Shown one piece after another: positions 14,199-22,159 of a stretch of 22,564 nt of DNA. A program made the position numbers and the translations under genes. Origin of the DNA: JAYTXL01 sp043742955 (GTDB lineage: Bacteria > Verrucomicrobiota > Verrucomicrobiia > Limisphaerales > JAYTXL01). Each line of letters begins with the position of its first letter. The stretch's first letter is position 1. The stretch lies in NCBI GenBank assembly GCA_043742955.1, contig JAYTXL010000341.1:1-22564 (forward strand). Reading direction: 5' to 3'. The notes beneath the pieces were generated by a model that had not been told where the DNA came from, searched no databases, and was given only the letters and a program-made list of their open reading frames with translations.

Positions 14199-15425
14199 TC
14201 ACGCCCCGAATTTGTCAAACATCCGCGCGTTGGCCTGCATGAGGCGAAGCAGGAATTTTGCCTCCAAGACACCCAGTGAACCGAGATTCGCACCGGTTTC
14301 GGTAAAGCGGTCGAGTTTGTCGGAACCGCTGCACGCCGAATGCAACAGCACGGGTTGCGGATGCCAGGAGTGGCCCTTCATGGCGCACGGTGTCGAGTGA
14401 TCGCCCGTGATGGCGAGGACATCAGGCATTTTTTGCAGCAGGATCGGCAGGGCCGCATCGAAGTCCTCGATGGCCTGCTTCTTCGCTTCGAAATTTCCGT
14501 CCTCACCGGATTTGTCGGTGTATTTGTAGTGGATGAAAAAGAAATCGTAATTGTCGTATTCAGCGAGGTAACGCTCGAATTGTTCCACAATGGTCTGCGG
14601 CCCTTCGATCTTCTTCATGCCGACCAGCTGCGCCAAACCTTTATACATTGGATAAACTGCCAGGCAGGCCGGCTTCAATTTGTAGCGATCTTCAAACAGC
14701 GGAATTGCCGGCTGATGCGCAATCCCGCGCATGAGAAAACCATTCGCCGGTTTCTGTTTGGCGAGCAGCGGCAGGGCGGCCCGGTAAAAATCTGCGATGA
14801 GCTTGGCCGTCTTCTTCTGCTTCGCTGATTTCGCGTCGCGCGGTTTCACTGTCGGGATGGCGAAGCCTTCGCGGTTCGGATCGGCGTCGGTCAACGGGCC
14901 GGCGAGGCCTTTACCGCGAAAAATCACGACGAAGCGATGCTCTTTGCCCGCCTTGATGATGACCTGGGTGTCGCCGATTTTCTTGATGGTCTTCGACAGC
15001 AACGCGCACAACTGTTCGCATTTCTCGGTCGGAATGCGGCCCGCGCGGCGGTCGGTGACGATGCCCTTCTTGTCCAGCGTGGCAAAATTGGCCCGGGCGC
15101 AGACATCGCCGGGTTGCAACTCCACGCCGAGGCCGAGCGCCTCGATCACGCCGCGGCCCACTTGAAATTCCAGCGGATCATAGCCGAAGAGCCCGAGGTG
15201 GCCAGGGCCGCTTCCCGGGGTGATTCCAGGTGCGACCGGCGTCAGGCGGCCCTGCGCGACGCCGCGCGCGACCAAGGCGTCGAGGTTCGGCGTGCTGGCC
15301 GCTTCCAGCGGGGTGAGTTCGTCCTGTGATTTTGTGGCGATATCACCGAGGCCATCGAGCACGATCAGCGCGAGTTTCGCGCCGGTTTTAAGCGTCAATT
15401 CTGAGTAGAGGGAGTCGAGGTTCAT
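14199..15425 (-). CDS. apgM: 2,3-bisphosphoglycerate-independent phosphoglycerate mutase, archaeal (ApgM) type
   Basis: Interconverts 3- and 2-phosphoglycerate in glycolysis/gluconeogenesis through a phosphoserine and two metal ions. The 408 residues show the alkaline-phosphatase-superfamily layout of ApgM: LALIVLDGLGD (18-28, metal Asp24), LEAASTPNLDAL (40-51), the active-site segment GITPGSGPGHLGLFGYDP (67-84, Ser72 the probable nucleophile), and the C-terminal metal site AITGDHSTP with KGHSWHPQPVLL. Bacterial iPGM (GpmI, about 510 residues) has a different domain order, so ApgM is the better call; length fits. The start is the ATG at 15425. It probably heads the minus-strand run ending at the anti-sigma gene, although the 124-base spacer may break it. 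Confidence 0.92.
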   Translation of the reverse strand: MNLDSLYSELTLKTGAKLALIVLDGLGDIATKSQDELTPLEAASTPNLDALVARGVAQGRLTPVAPGITPGSGPGHLGLFGYDPLEFQVGRGVIEALGLGVELQPGDVCARANFATLDKKGIVTDRRAGRIPTEKCEQLCALLSKTIKKIGDTQVIIKAGKEHRFVVIFRGKGLAGPLTDADPNREGFAIPTVKPRDAKSAKQKKTAKLIADFYRAALPLLAKQKPANGFLMRGIAHQPAIPLFEDRYKLKPACLAVYPMYKGLAQLVGMKKIEGPQTIVEQFERYLAEYDNYDFFFIHYKYTDKSGEDGNFEAKKQAIEDFDAALPILLQKMPDVLAITGDHSTPCAMKGHSWHPQPVLLHSACSGSDKLDRFTETGANLGSLGVLEAKFLLRLMQANARMFDKFGA

Positions 15426-15744
15426 ATTTCAATTTCAAGGTTAAGTTTTGTTCCAAGACGGTTCTCCACCGTTTTACAACGCAGGCCAAACCGCCGGAAC
15501 GAAATCATGCTGGGAAGGCAATGGCAGCGTCAATCGCGATATTCGTCAATCGCGATATTCAACATTTCATTCCGGCCCCCTTTCCATCCTGAACCTGCGA
15601 GCCTCATTGCCGGGGCACCGGCTGCCGTGGTTGGAAAGCCAGCTTGAAGGTGGCCCGGCCGGTGCGCCCCGCCAGCGGCCCTGACAACGGGATTGCGGCG
15701 GTTCGAAAAGTTCCCCATTCTCGGGTCGGCCTTGATTTACGAAT
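15426..15744. other. 319-base divergent intergenic region with a 16-base tandem repeat
   Basis: This is the spacer between apgM (minus) and the Sua5 gene (plus). I see no gene. Two abutting identical 16-base copies, GTCAATCGCGATATTC, lie at 15529-15544 and 15545-15560, each containing the palindrome ATCGCGAT. Promoters for both genes should be here, but I could not fix hexamers with confidence. Confidence 0.55.
15529..15560. repeat. Tandem duplication of a 16-base unit
   Basis: GTCAATCGCGATATTC occurs twice with no gap and no mismatch. Each unit holds the 8-base palindrome ATCGCGAT, so the centres of the two palindromes are 16 bases apart, about one and a half helical turns. It could be replication slippage or a pair of protein-binding sites. 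Confidence 0.6.
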
Positions 15745-16773
15745 GTGCCTGTGACTGCTGAAATTTTATCGACCCAGACACCCGCGCTGTTCCAGACGGC
15801 GGTGCGGCGCGCGGCGGAACTGTTGCGCGCCGGTGAGGTGGTCGCCCTGCCGACCGAAACCGTCTATGGGTTGGCCGCCAACGCGCTCGCCGCCGGGGCC
15901 GTCGAGAAGATCTTCAAAGTGAAGGGCCGGCCGGCCCGCAATCCGGTGATCGTGCATGTCGCCAGCCGGGCCATGGCCCGTCGTTGTGCGCGCGCATGGC
16001 CGCCCCACGCTGATCAATTGGCGGCGGCATTCTGGCCGGGGCCGTTGACGCTCGTGCTGCCGCGCGCGCGGGAGATTCCAGACCTGGTGACCGGCGGCGG
16101 CGGGACGGTCGGCCTGCGGTGGCCCTCCCATCCCTTCATCCAGGCCGTGATCCGCGCGTGTGACTTTCCACTCGCCGCCCCGAGCGCCAACCTCTCCAAT
16201 CAGGTTTCACCGACCAACGCGGAACATGTCCGGGACAGCTTGGGTGATCGAATCCCCTTGATCATTGATGGCGGTCAGGCGCAGGTGGGCATTGAATCAA
16301 CGGTGCTCGACGTCACCACGCACCCGCTCCGGATCCTGCGGCCGGGCATGATCCAGCTGGAATCACTTTTGGCCGTGGTGGGCGCGGACGGAGTGGTGGG
16401 TGGTGAATTCATTGCCGACGACGGCGCCTGCCCCAACCTGCCGAGCCCGGGACTGTTGCGGAAACATTATGCGCCGCGCGCCCGGCTGGTCCTCTGGTCC
16501 TGGCGCGATGAAGCCGATCTGGAAGCGCAACTGGCCGCCGCCCGGTTTCATCCCGAGGGCACGTGCATCATTGCCCATGCGCAGATTCCATTGGGCGGTC
16601 AGTGGCGGCGGATCAGTGTGATTCCGGAAGATGCCGAGGCGTTTGCGCGGGCGATTTACGCCGAGCTGCACCAGTGCGACGCCACCGGCGCGGAATGGAT
16701 CGTGGTGGAGGCGCCGCCGGACGCGCCGGAGTGGCGGGCGATTGCCGATCGGTTGCGCCGGGCGTCCGCCTGA
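15745..16773 (+). CDS. Threonylcarbamoyl-AMP synthase (Sua5/YwlC type)
   Basis: Makes threonylcarbamoyl-AMP from threonine, bicarbonate and ATP, the first step of the t6A37 tRNA modification. The N-terminal YrdC-like domain (about 20-205) has VVALPTETVYGLAANA (32-47), KVKGRPARNPVIVHV (58-72), WPGPLTLVLPRA and APSANLSN (145-152). The linker PSPGLLRKHYAP (233-244) matches the hallmark SPGxxxxHYAP of the two-domain Sua5 type, and a C-terminal Sua5 domain follows to residue 342. Length is normal for Sua5/YwlC and longer than YrdC/TsaC. The start is a GTG at 15745; a second GTG two codons later is equally possible. It faces apgM divergently and the oxidoreductase gene convergently. Confidence 0.94.
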   Translation: MPVTAEILSTQTPALFQTAVRRAAELLRAGEVVALPTETVYGLAANALAAGAVEKIFKVKGRPARNPVIVHVASRAMARRCARAWPPHADQLAAAFWPGPLTLVLPRAREIPDLVTGGGGTVGLRWPSHPFIQAVIRACDFPLAAPSANLSNQVSPTNAEHVRDSLGDRIPLIIDGGQAQVGIESTVLDVTTHPLRILRPGMIQLESLLAVVGADGVVGGEFIADDGACPNLPSPGLLRKHYAPRARLVLWSWRDEADLEAQLAAARFHPEGTCIIAHAQIPLGGQWRRISVIPEDAEAFARAIYAELHQCDATGAEWIVVEAPPDAPEWRAIADRLRRASA

Positions 16774-16933
16774 AGATTTTGCGACAGCCGGTGGAATTGC
16801 GATCGCGCAAACCGGCCTGGCTAAGGAAGAAGAAAACTGGGCCCCCAATACATTGGCCCGGATGGAAAAGAGCGGATCAGTCGCCCGGACCAAAACGAGG
16901 AACCCGAGCGACGCGGGTGGCTCATCGGCCATG

Positions 16934-18028
16934 TCAGGCCACCCCGCCGACCGCAATCTCCGCCACCTGTACCAAGCGGAACTGCTCCACACTCCGATAC
17001 GCCGCCTCCACCAGCGCCATTGTCTTCAAATTATCCCGCCCGCTGATGACCGGTTCCCGGCCCGTTTCGAGCGCCAGGAGCAGCTGCGCCAGCGTGCCCA
17101 TGAACGCGTCGGGAAACCAACTTTCACTCCACACGGGCTGGTGAAATCCCTGGTCTCCCTTGGCCGCGTACCGAATCGTGGAAGGCGTTGTGTAGGGATC
17201 CTTGCACCAACCGAGCTCACCCATGGCCAGACCGTTCGCGCCTTCGATCCGCCATTGGATGCGCGTGTCGGCGGGACAACCCTCCTTCGCCGGGCCCGTC
17301 CAAGTGTCGTCAATGCCCACGCAACGCAGGCCATTTGCGTATTCCAGAATATAGGTGGCGATACCGTCGGTGTGCGGAAACTTCGTGCGTGGATCGGTGC
17401 GGACGCTGCAATAAATTCCGACGGGATCGCCAAACCAGTAACGAAAACAGTCGAGGTGATGAATGGACATGATGCGCAGCGTCACCCAGCCCAACTCGGC
17501 CTGCCAGGGCATCCAGTGCGGGATGGCCCGCATGTCGATCGTGGCAAACACCGGTTCGCCGATGGTGCCGTTGGTGAGCAGGGTCTTGGCGGCACGCACA
17601 CTCTGGTCGTAGCGCATGTTCTGATTCACCGCCAGCGTAATGCCGGCGGCCGCGCACACGGTCACGGCCTCCAACGCCTCGGCGTAATTCATGCCCAGCG
17701 GTTTTTGCGCGAGAATTCCTTGCACCGTCTTGCGCGCGCACGCGGCTTTGATCAACGCAAGCTGCGCGTTCGGCGGCACGGCGATGTCCAGCACCTCGAT
17801 GCTCGGGTCGTCGAGGAGTTGTTCGTAAGTGTCGTAAACTTTCGCCAGGCCGTGGCGCTCTGCGGTTTTTCGGGCATTGGCCGGCGTGCGCGAGGCAATG
17901 GCCACCGGGTTGAAGCCCGCCTTGCGGTACGCGACCAGGTGGCAATCGCTAACAATAAACCCGCTTCCCAGCACGCCGATGCGCCAGTCTTTCCGCTGCG
18001 GCAGCGGCGAATGAATGTCCAAGTTCAT
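16934..18028 (-). CDS. Gfo/Idh/MocA family NAD(P)-dependent oxidoreductase
   Basis: A 364-residue oxidoreductase of the family acting on sugars, inositols and related alcohols. The Rossmann motif is RIGVLGSGFIVSDCH (16-30), followed by VLDIAVPPNAQLALIKAACA (79-98) and GILAQKPLGMNYAEA (104-118). The family normally has EKP around the catalytic lysine; here it is QKP (Gln108-Lys109-Pro110). The second catalytic region IMSIHHLDCFRYWFGDP (186-202) keeps the HHxxD-like pattern (His190, His191, Asp193). No signal peptide is visible, so it is cytosolic. Substrate cannot be deduced. The ATG at 18028 overlaps the last codons of a VOC gene remnant, and the gene converges on the Sua5 gene. Confidence 0.92.
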   Translation of the reverse strand: MNLDIHSPLPQRKDWRIGVLGSGFIVSDCHLVAYRKAGFNPVAIASRTPANARKTAERHGLAKVYDTYEQLLDDPSIEVLDIAVPPNAQLALIKAACARKTVQGILAQKPLGMNYAEALEAVTVCAAAGITLAVNQNMRYDQSVRAAKTLLTNGTIGEPVFATIDMRAIPHWMPWQAELGWVTLRIMSIHHLDCFRYWFGDPVGIYCSVRTDPRTKFPHTDGIATYILEYANGLRCVGIDDTWTGPAKEGCPADTRIQWRIEGANGLAMGELGWCKDPYTTPSTIRYAAKGDQGFHQPVWSESWFPDAFMGTLAQLLLALETGREPVISGRDNLKTMALVEAAYRSVEQFRLVQVAEIAVGGVA

Positions 18029-18150
18029 GGCAGCAGCTTTCCCGCCTCAACGTCCTGGCCGAAACAGAGCACGTCCCGGTTATACTCGGCGGCTTGCTTG
18101 ATGTCGGCGACCAGAAAGACGGGCTGGATGGAATGAAGCTGGGAACGCAT
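18025..18150 (-). pseudogene. Remnant of a VOC (glyoxalase-fold) family gene, 41 codons
   Basis: From an ATG at 18150 the minus strand reads 41 residues including SIQPVFLVADIKQAAEYNRD and VLCFGQ, then a divergent tail VEAGKLLP and a stop. This is the usual beginning of a VOC-superfamily domain (typically ...P.F.V.DI..A..FYRDVLGF), which continues for about 110 more residues in intact proteins. Here it stops at the start of the oxidoreductase gene: its TGA shares bases with that ATG. The rest of the domain is absent. Either a deletion fused the 5' end of a VOC gene to the oxidoreductase promoter, or it is a short decayed open frame that is still translated. The family reading rests on about 25 residues. 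Confidence 0.5.
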
Positions 18151-18285
18151 GTTGCGAGATGGTTCGGATTCTTCTGCGCAGGGTAATGCCCAGCGGCAAA
18201 AAGACAAGCAGGAAGCCCAACCAACCGGCGCACCAAACGAATCATTTCGGTTGAGACTTCAGGGCGGCCAGCTAGATTAACCGCC

Positions 18286-18411
18286 ATGAAAGCCCGCACC
18301 ACATTCCCTGAGGTGGTCTTGCTCCGATTGAGCCAAGCCCTTTCGCCGGACAAATCGGACGGCGCGACACGGTCTTTGAATGGCGAATCCAAACTCGAAA
18401 CCCACTTATGA
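18286..18411 (+). CDS. Possible 41-codon leader frame overlapping the hydrolase start
   Basis: An ATG at 18286 opens a 41-residue frame (MKARTTFPEVVLLRLSQALS..., ending KLETHL) whose TGA overlaps the ATG of the secreted hydrolase gene in an ATGA arrangement. No family is recognised, there is no strong ribosome site, and a frame of this length can arise by chance in GC-rich DNA. It is listed because ATGA overlap is the usual signature of translational coupling. Confidence 0.2.
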   Translation: MKARTTFPEVVLLRLSQALSPDKSDGATRSLNGESKLETHL

Positions 18412-20069
18412 TTTCCGCTGCTTTGCGAATATTTGCCGGCCTCATTTGTCTTTTGCTTTTATCGAGCGCGTCCGCAGCGGAAGCGCCGCTGGACTTCGGC
18501 AAGGTGACCGAAAAGCACATCCTGATTCCGATGCGCGACGGAAAACATCTTTCGGCTTATCTTTATTTTCCGGAGGGCAACGGACCGTGGCCGGCGTTTT
18601 TTGAACAGCGTTACGCCGCGATCAACGGTGCCGGCTCGCGCCAAGCCGCCGCGAAAATGGCGGAAAGCGGTTATGTGGTCGGGATGGTAAATTATCGGGG
18701 CACGCATCTTTCGGAAGGCACCTGGGTCGGCTATCGGGCGCTGGGGTGGGGCGAGTTGAAGGATGGCTATGACACCTGTGAGTGGCTGGCGAAACAGCCG
18801 TGGTGCACGGGGAAAATTGGCACCTACGGAGGATCACAAGCGGGCTTTGCCCAAAATTTTCTGGCGGTCACGCAACCGCCCCACCTGGTCGCGCAATACA
18901 TGACCGACACCGGCCTGAGTTTGTTTCACGAAGGCTATCGCATCGGCGGCGTCACCCGGCCCAATCGTTTCAAGAGCCTGGCGGGTGACGCCCGTGATCC
19001 GGACGACAATCGTAAACTTTTGGAGGCCTGGTTTCAGCATCCGCACTATGATGATTACTGGCGGGATGAGGATTGCTCGCTCCATTTTCCAAAAATGAAC
19101 GTCCCCTGCTTTACCATCGGCAGCTGGTATGACTTCATGAGCGTTGGCTCGATCCAAAGTTTCATCGGCCGGCAGCATCGCGGCGGGGCGAACTCCCGGG
19201 GGCAACAGCAGTTGATACTTGGGCCCTGGCTGCACGGCGGCTATCCCAAGTCCAATCGGATCGGTGAACTGGTTTATCCCGAAAATGCTTTCTTCGATGT
19301 CTACGCGCACATGATCCGCTGGTTTGATCATTATTTGAAAGGGATCAACAACGGCGTGGAGCAGGACGCCCCCGTGCGCTATTACGTCATGGGTGCGACC
19401 GGCGAGCCCAATGCCCCAGGCAATGAATGGCGCACCACCAAGGACTGGCCGGTGAAGGTTAAGAACACGCCGTACTTTTTGCGCGAAGCGGGGCAGCTGG
19501 CCCGGCAGGCGCCGGCGGCGAAATCCTCGACCACCACTTACGTCAGCGATCCGGATCACCCTGCGGAGATTCCCGGGACGGCCTTTCCGGGGGCGCGCGA
19601 TGCCCGGGCTGTTGAAAAGCAGGCCAGCGTGCGCACGTTTACCACCGATCCACTGGCCGAGCCGGTGGAGTGGACTGGTCTGGTGCGCGCGGAGCTGTAC
19701 GTTTCCTCCACGGCGCGGGACACGGATTTTCTGGTGCGCATCAGCGATGTTTATCCGGATGGACGGTCAATTTTAATCATGGATTATCCGCGGCGCGCGC
19801 GATATCGCGAGGGCTTTGACCGGGAGGTCTTGATGGAGCCTGGCCGCGTTTACAAGGTCGCGTTCGAGGTCGGTTCCTTGAGCCAGGTTTTTAACCGTGG
19901 CCACCGCATCCGTGTGACGGTGGCAAGCAATGGGGCGCCGTTATACGAATCCAATCCGCAGACCGGCGAACCGTTGACCATCGAGCGGGCCAGCCACGTT
20001 GTGGCCGCGGAGAACAGTATTCATCACGAACGCAACCATGCCTCGCGCATTCTCGCGCCGGTGAAGTAA
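18408..20069 (+). CDS. Secreted CocE/NonD-type alpha/beta hydrolase (peptidase S15-like)
   Basis: A 553-residue hydrolase of the X-Pro dipeptidyl-peptidase/cocaine-esterase family. A signal peptide (1-23, LRIFAGLICLLLLSSASA) points to export. The alpha/beta-hydrolase part has IPMRDGKHLSAYLYFPEG (40-57), VVGMVNYRGTHLSEG (90-104) and the nucleophile elbow TYGGSQAG (139-146, Ser143). The remaining triad is visible as Asp242 in IGSWYDF and His276 in LGPWLHGG. A C-terminal jelly-roll (about 320-550) shows VEWTGLVRAELYVSSTARDT, then DFLVRISDVYPDGR and NRGHRIRVTVASNGAP. All three catalytic residues are in place, so an active amidase, esterase or acylase is expected; the substrate is unknown. The ATG overlaps the small upstream frame. 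Confidence 0.9.
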   Translation: MISAALRIFAGLICLLLLSSASAAEAPLDFGKVTEKHILIPMRDGKHLSAYLYFPEGNGPWPAFFEQRYAAINGAGSRQAAAKMAESGYVVGMVNYRGTHLSEGTWVGYRALGWGELKDGYDTCEWLAKQPWCTGKIGTYGGSQAGFAQNFLAVTQPPHLVAQYMTDTGLSLFHEGYRIGGVTRPNRFKSLAGDARDPDDNRKLLEAWFQHPHYDDYWRDEDCSLHFPKMNVPCFTIGSWYDFMSVGSIQSFIGRQHRGGANSRGQQQLILGPWLHGGYPKSNRIGELVYPENAFFDVYAHMIRWFDHYLKGINNGVEQDAPVRYYVMGATGEPNAPGNEWRTTKDWPVKVKNTPYFLREAGQLARQAPAAKSSTTTYVSDPDHPAEIPGTAFPGARDARAVEKQASVRTFTTDPLAEPVEWTGLVRAELYVSSTARDTDFLVRISDVYPDGRSILIMDYPRRARYREGFDREVLMEPGRVYKVAFEVGSLSQVFNRGHRIRVTVASNGAPLYESNPQTGEPLTIERASHVVAAENSIHHERNHASRILAPVK

Positions 20070-20157
20070 GGGCGGGGCGAATCCCGCAATCCCCGGACGC
20101 GAACTCCACGGTGGGTGGATCAAGTGGTGGGTAAGTGAATCAGGGGCCGCCGCGCTT

Positions 20158-21045
20158 ATGAACCCGATTCTGCTGCATTTGGCCAATGGCAATGCCTTCT
20201 TCATCGGCATGGGCCTGGTGGCCCTTGCCGCCGCCGCCGGTTGCTTCCGGCAGCAGCGCCGAGTCCTGAAAGCACTGCTGGCAAGCATCTGGGTGATAGG
20301 AATTGTGCTGGTGGTAATCTCGGCCACACCGCTTCCCTTCTGGATTTACGGTGTCTGGCTTGGCTTTTGTCTCACCGGATTAATCGTTTTCAATCGCCGC
20401 ACCGCGTCCGAAATGACGCTTCGATCCAAGGTGCCCCTCATGGTAGCGATTCTGGTGCTATCGCTCACGATGTGCCTCATGGAGATGCCCTTTCACCGCC
20501 CTCCTTCCATCGAAGTTTCCGGGAAACAAACCGTTATTGTCGTGGGTGACTCCATCAGTGCCGGCACGGTCGCGAGCGATCGCAGTTGGCCGCTGATCTT
20601 GGGTGATCTGACTCATCTCAAGGTGATCAATCTGGCCCAACCGGGGGCCACGGTGGCCTCGGCCCGCACCCAAGCTGCGCGGATTTCCGGGCGCGAAGCT
20701 TTAATCCTGGTCGAAATCGGGGGAAACGATTTGCTCGGTGGCAGCGACGCGCATCAATTCCATCACGACTTGGACAAGCTGCTGGCCACGCTGGCGGATG
20801 GAAAAAACCAAGTGGTGATGTTTGAACTGCCCGGCGTGCCGTTTCAGAACGGGTTCGGAATCACGCAACGGTTGCTGGCCCGACAGCACAAGGTCGCACT
20901 GATCCCGAAGAGTTTTATGACGCGGGTATTCAGTTTGGAAAGCAACACGGTCGATGGATTGCATCTGTCCCAAGCTGGCCATGACGCACTGGCAAAATCC
21001 GTGTCTCAATTGTTGCAGCAAGCCGAGCGACCGCTGCAGCGCTAA
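20158..21045 (+). CDS. Membrane-anchored SGNH/GDSL hydrolase
   Basis: A 295-residue protein. The first 110 residues hold about four hydrophobic helices (ANGNAFFIGMGLVALAAAAG, LLASIWVIGIVLVVIS, FWIYGVWLGFCLTGLIVF, VPLMVAILVLSLTMCLMEM). The C-terminal domain is an SGNH esterase: block I VVGDSISAG (128-136, Ser132), block II NLAQPGATVASA (158-169, Gly163), block III IGGNDLLGG (187-195, Asn190) and block V DGLHLSQAGH (266-275, Asp266 and His269). The catalytic part resembles TesA-type lysophospholipases, but those are soluble periplasmic enzymes; a multi-helix N-terminus is unusual. It may act on lipid or acylated-sugar substrates at the membrane. The start is the ATG at 20158, with AGGGG about 12 bases upstream. 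It may share a transcript with the hydrolase gene before it (88-base gap). Confidence 0.88.
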   Translation: MNPILLHLANGNAFFIGMGLVALAAAAGCFRQQRRVLKALLASIWVIGIVLVVISATPLPFWIYGVWLGFCLTGLIVFNRRTASEMTLRSKVPLMVAILVLSLTMCLMEMPFHRPPSIEVSGKQTVIVVGDSISAGTVASDRSWPLILGDLTHLKVINLAQPGATVASARTQAARISGREALILVEIGGNDLLGGSDAHQFHHDLDKLLATLADGKNQVVMFELPGVPFQNGFGITQRLLARQHKVALIPKSFMTRVFSLESNTVDGLHLSQAGHDALAKSVSQLLQQAERPLQR

Positions 21046-21046
21046 A

Positions 21047-21431
21047 TCATTCGTCCTTGGGCTTTACCTCCTTCTCTGGCTGGGCCAGGAATCCCAGCAA
21101 GCCGGACATGCTCACCGCATTCTCGTGCCGATCAGATAAATGTCGGCAGCGAGCGGCTTGATCCAACGCTTAATAACAGGCTCATCACAGTTGTAAAAAA
21201 TTATCGGCGCGACCGGCCATGGGGCAAAAATGGCCTCACCGGCCTTGGTCCGCCCTGCTTTCTTACCCACCCTGTCCAATAAGCGACAACCCCCATCGCC
21301 TTCCAGCGCGCAGTGCGGGCTGATCGCCTGGCGGGTCAGGAAAAGCTCGCGGACCGGTCTGATGTAAAACTGTCCGTCCGCGTGAGGTTGACCAAGGCGA
21401 CGAGCCGCCGATTATCAATGGGGGGATCCAT
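21047..21431 (-). pseudogene. Probable frameshifted pseudogene, family not recognised
   Basis: Three minus-strand frames read as successive parts of one protein. Frame one starts at the ATG 21431-21429 (MDPPIDNRRLVALVNLTRTD) and stops at 21336. Frame two begins near 21375 (DGQFYIRPVRELFLTRQAIS, then PHCALEGDGGCRLLDRVGKK, EAIFAPWPVAPIIFYNCDEP, VIKRWIKPLAADIYLIGTRM) and stops at 21112. Frame three continues MSGLLGFLAQPEKEVKPKDE to a stop at 21047, two bases from the SGNH gene end. Each junction fits the loss of one base. Frame two keeps a coding-like third-position G+C of about 70% by hand count yet has no good start codon. I do not know the family. Sequencing error or chance are alternatives. 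Confidence 0.4.
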
Positions 21432-21648
21432 TTGTGAATTGGATTCAATCCGGTTGTGAGAACATTTCAATGGGTAATCCGCCCAGATTCAAAGGGTAGG
21501 CAAAGGAGTAGCTAACAACCAGGCGACGGGCGTCACTACCGGTTCGTCTCGCCGCCGCCGGCTGGCCTTTTGGCCGGCTGATTGCGCGCTTGGGATCCAT
21601 CGGGTGTGGTGGGCGTCAAACCGAAAACCTGAAACTGAAATCGAACCT

Positions 21649-22119
21649 ATGAATACTACTCGCAACCACAGTGCGTATCGGGCCATGGCCGTAACCGGCA
21701 TGATCAAGCAACTGCTCATCGTTGCAATGGCCGTCGGGGTGTGGTCTGGCTGTGAAAAGGAACGCCCGGCTCCGCCGCCCAAACCGATTGCCAAAAAGAC
21801 GAAACCGGCCGCGCCCGTTGAAGATTCGGCCTCGGAGGCTGAAGCGCCGGGGAATTCGGAAGACACTTCGTCCGGTTCTGGGCCTCCGCCCCCGCCTGAC
21901 GGAAACGCACAATCAAGCACGAGCACATTGACCGAGGTGGAAAGATTGAACCAGGCGCTGCAAGATTACTATGTGCGTAAAGGCGCCGCCGCTCCCCCTG
22001 TTACTGGCTTCGGAACCTTGGTCAGCGCCGGGATCATCCCGGGCGTCCCCGTGGCCCCACCCGGCATGAAATACGTGATCGACAAGAAGCTGTTGGCCGT
22101 CCGTTTGGAAAAACAATAA
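21649..22119 (+). CDS. Proline-rich lipoprotein next to a prepilin gene
   Basis: A 156-residue protein with a hydrophobic stretch and lipobox-like end (LLIVAMAVGVWSGC, Cys35), so probably lipid-anchored. The tryptophan at -3 of the lipobox is atypical. The next 70 residues are low-complexity Pro/Lys then Glu/Ser (KERPAPPPKPIAKKTKPAAP, GPPPPPDG), a likely flexible spacer. The C-terminal 55 residues (LTEVERLNQALQDYYVRKGA, then GFGTLVSAGIIPGVPVAPPG and MKYVIDKKLLAVRLEKQ) form a compact motif that I recall beside pseudopilin genes in Verrucomicrobiota. The ATG at 21649 is used; the ATG at 21700 would put the Cys at residue 18, also sensible. The prepilin gene follows after 40 bases. Function is unknown. 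Confidence 0.7.
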   Translation: MNTTRNHSAYRAMAVTGMIKQLLIVAMAVGVWSGCEKERPAPPPKPIAKKTKPAAPVEDSASEAEAPGNSEDTSSGSGPPPPPDGNAQSSTSTLTEVERLNQALQDYYVRKGAAAPPVTGFGTLVSAGIIPGVPVAPPGMKYVIDKKLLAVRLEKQ

Positions 22120-22159
22120 TCCACAAACCTAACCTGGATCAAACCTCTGGAACAAAAAT

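Noticed and set aside
16631..18136. A 501-codon open frame on the plus strand
   Set aside because: It lies opposite the oxidoreductase gene and overlaps the end of the Sua5 gene. Its translation is rich in Arg/His/Gly with no domain, while the minus strand gives a clear Gfo/Idh/MocA protein.
20072..20087. GCGGG...CCCGC hairpin after the secreted hydrolase gene
   Set aside because: The stem is only five pairs with no T-tract, so it is not supported as a terminator.
21263..21448. A 61-codon minus-strand frame
   Set aside because: Its Pro/Arg/Gly-rich product does not read as protein, and the neighbouring frames of the same strand give better sequence, described as a pseudogene.
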